The notes beneath the pieces were generated by a model. It saw only the letters and a list, made by a program, of their open reading frames with translations. It made no database searches and was not told the DNA's origin. A stretch of 30,111 bases of DNA, taken from the NCBI GenBank assembly GCA_964484065.1, contig CAZAEW010000048.1, forward strand, positions 1-30,111, written 5' to 3'. The position numbers were made by a program, and so were the translations under genes. This DNA comes from JAEVLT01 sp964484065 (GTDB taxonomy: Bacteria; Bacillota; Bacilli; Bacillales; Cytobacillaceae). Below, piece after piece: positions 29,183 to 30,111 of this stretch. Every line of letters begins with the position of its first letter. Within the stretch, counting starts at the first letter, position 1.

Positions 29183-29901
29183 TCGAAGTGAAAAATTTAA
29201 AGAAAACGTTTGGCGCCAATGAAGTGTTAAAAGATATCAATGTGACAATAAAACCGCAGGAGGTAGTGGTGGTGATCGGTCCGTCCGGGTCGGGAAAATC
29301 TACCTTTCTGCGCTGCATCAATATGCTGGATTCAATAACCGGGGGAAATGTTTTTATCGAGGGGGTCGACATCACCGATAAAAGAACGGATATTAATAAA
29401 ATTCGTGAAGAAGTAGGAATGGTATTCCAGCAATTTAATTTGTTCCCGCATAAGACGGTAATCGAAAATATCATGCTCGCGCCGACAAAGGTAAAAAAGA
29501 TTCCGAAGGAAAAAGCAAGGGAGAAAGGCTTGGCTCTATTAAGGAAAGTAGGGTTGGAGGATAAAGCCAATGCTTACCCGGATTCGCTGTCAGGCGGGCA
29601 AAAGCAGCGTGTAGCGATCGCCAGAGCACTCGCGATGGAACCAAAGGCCATGTTATTTGACGAACCAACATCAGCGCTTGATCCGGAAATGGTCGGGGAA
29701 GTGCTCGAGGTCATGAAACAGCTTGCAAAAGAAGGAATGACTATGGTTGTCGTTACCCACGAAATGGGATTTGCCAAAGAAGTCGGAGACAGGGTTCTGT
29801 TCATGGATGGCGGGTACATTGTCGAAGAAAATGTGCCGATTCAATTGTTTGAGAATCCAAAAGAAGGCCGGACAAAAGCATTCTTAAGTAAAGTACTTTA
29901 A
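29179..29901 (+). CDS. Polar amino acid ABC transporter, ATP-binding protein (GlnQ-like)
   Basis: 240 residues, the usual length. Walker A GPSGSGKST (34-42), Q-loop Gln84 in VFQQFNLFPH, signature LSGGQKQR (137-144), Walker B MLFDEP (158-163), D-loop SALDPE and H-loop His194 in VVTHEMGFAK are all intact. It resembles B. subtilis GlnQ over its length, but so do ATPases for arginine and cystine uptake, so the substrate is left open. Its ATG overlaps the permease stop codon (ATGA), and a strong terminator closes the operon. Confidence 0.95.
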   Translation: MIEVKNLKKTFGANEVLKDINVTIKPQEVVVVIGPSGSGKSTFLRCINMLDSITGGNVFIEGVDITDKRTDINKIREEVGMVFQQFNLFPHKTVIENIMLAPTKVKKIPKEKAREKGLALLRKVGLEDKANAYPDSLSGGQKQRVAIARALAMEPKAMLFDEPTSALDPEMVGEVLEVMKQLAKEGMTMVVVTHEMGFAKEVGDRVLFMDGGYIVEENVPIQLFENPKEGRTKAFLSKVL

Positions 29902-29902
29902 A

Positions 29903-29933
29903 AATAAGAGGCATGACCTCTTATTTTTTTTTT
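29903..29933 (+). terminator. Terminator of the amino acid ABC operon
   Basis: AATAAGAGG (29903-29911) and CCTCTTATT (29917-29925) pair perfectly around a 5-nt loop, followed by a run of eight further T. Confidence 0.92.
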
Positions 29934-29943
29934 AGCTATTACC

Positions 29944-29980
29944 AGGAAAGTATAAATTTTTTACAAATTTATACTTTCCT
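29944..29980. repeat. Perfect 16-bp AT-rich hairpin after the ABC operon
   Basis: AGGAAAGTATAAATTT (29944-29959) and AAATTTATACTTTCCT (29965-29980) pair perfectly with a 5-nt loop. It has no T tract and follows a complete terminator, so it is not needed for termination. Confidence 0.75.
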
Positions 29981-29984
29981 AATA

Positions 29985-30111
29985 CGCACGACGGATAGGA
30001 CAAGGAAAGCTTCGGCAGCACAAACATCGCACGAAGGAAAAGCGATAGCTTTTTCGAGGATGTCCTAGTCAGGCGAGTGCCACAGGACGTGGCACTCTAC
30101 GAGCCTGGAAA
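29985..30111. repeat. Interspersed palindromic repeat element, cut by the window edge
   Basis: Nested dyads: AGGACA (29997-30002) with TGTCCT (30061-30066), AAAGCT with AGCTTT inside, and GAGTGCCAC (30075-30083) with GTGGCACTC (30089-30097). The last hairpin shares the gccacaNgacgtggc pattern with the right half of the element at 9847-10010. The left half of that element is not present here. No gene is seen from 29934 to the end. Confidence 0.6.

Noticed and set aside
29985..30111. Insertion sequence end
   Set aside because: Only nested palindromes are visible; no transposase reading frame or target duplication is seen before the window ends.

Overview
The window is a stretch of Bacillaceae chromosome (Firmicutes, low to moderate G+C). 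This rests on strong AGGAGG-type ribosome binding sites, use of TTG and GTG starts, SigA-type promoters, a T-box leader on an ilv-leu operon, CodY, CcpA and TnrA/GlnR-type sites, and a TnrA protein of exactly 110 residues. Species cannot be fixed from the sequence. There are no rRNA or tRNA genes, insertion sequences, prophage genes or CRISPR arrays. Two runs of exactly 100 N (7403-7502 and 23730-23829) are scaffold gaps.

Layout. 1-300: a tandem array of 52-bp hairpin repeats. 367-1746: a hemolysin III family membrane protein (trhA) divergent from a DUF1836 regulator-like gene, with back-to-back promoters. 1920-7158: small functions: a Gfo/Idh/MocA oxidoreductase, a membrane protein coupled to a flavodoxin, a GYF_2-RDD membrane protein, a DUF3892 protein and a tandem pair of DUF3147 membrane proteins behind an Fnr/Rex-like palindrome. 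7300-7590: a second hairpin array holding a gap. 7715-18142, minus strand: branched-chain amino acid synthesis in the order ilvD, T-box, ilvB-ilvN-ilvC-leuA-leuB-leuC-leuD. 18600-22453, minus strand: a nitrogen block: a 45-residue small ORF, tnrA, the ammonium transporter amtB, a GlnD-like nucleotidyltransferase and a DnaQ-like exonuclease. 22635-23600: a bile acid:Na+ symporter family transporter. 23888-27333, minus strand: a YhfP-type quinone oxidoreductase and a single-subunit quinol nitric oxide reductase. 27631-29901: a polar amino acid ABC transporter. The window ends in an interspersed repeat element.

How the parts work together. The ilv-leu block carries global controls in readable form: a perfect cre upstream of the ilvD promoter, CodY-like boxes at both promoters (14/15 match at ilvB) and a T-box sensing uncharged tRNA. 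The nitrogen block has five perfect TGTNA-N7-TNACA (TnrA/GlnR) boxes within about 820 bp, upstream of amtB (two), tnrA (two) and the small ORF/symporter pair (one). Unlike B. subtilis, no PII gene (glnK/nrgB) follows amtB. A GlnD-like nucleotidyltransferase and an overlapping exonuclease gene with an altered ExoII motif follow instead. This is the best candidate here for an under-described system.

Repeats matter structurally. Three loci (55-266, 7321-7592 and, more degenerate, 1757-1817) show the same 52-bp period with unrelated hairpin sequences, and both assembly gaps fall in hairpin-repeat DNA. A separate long cruciform-like element occurs at 6115-6216 and, between leuB and leuC, at 9847-10010, where it puts a terminator-shaped hairpin inside an amino acid operon.
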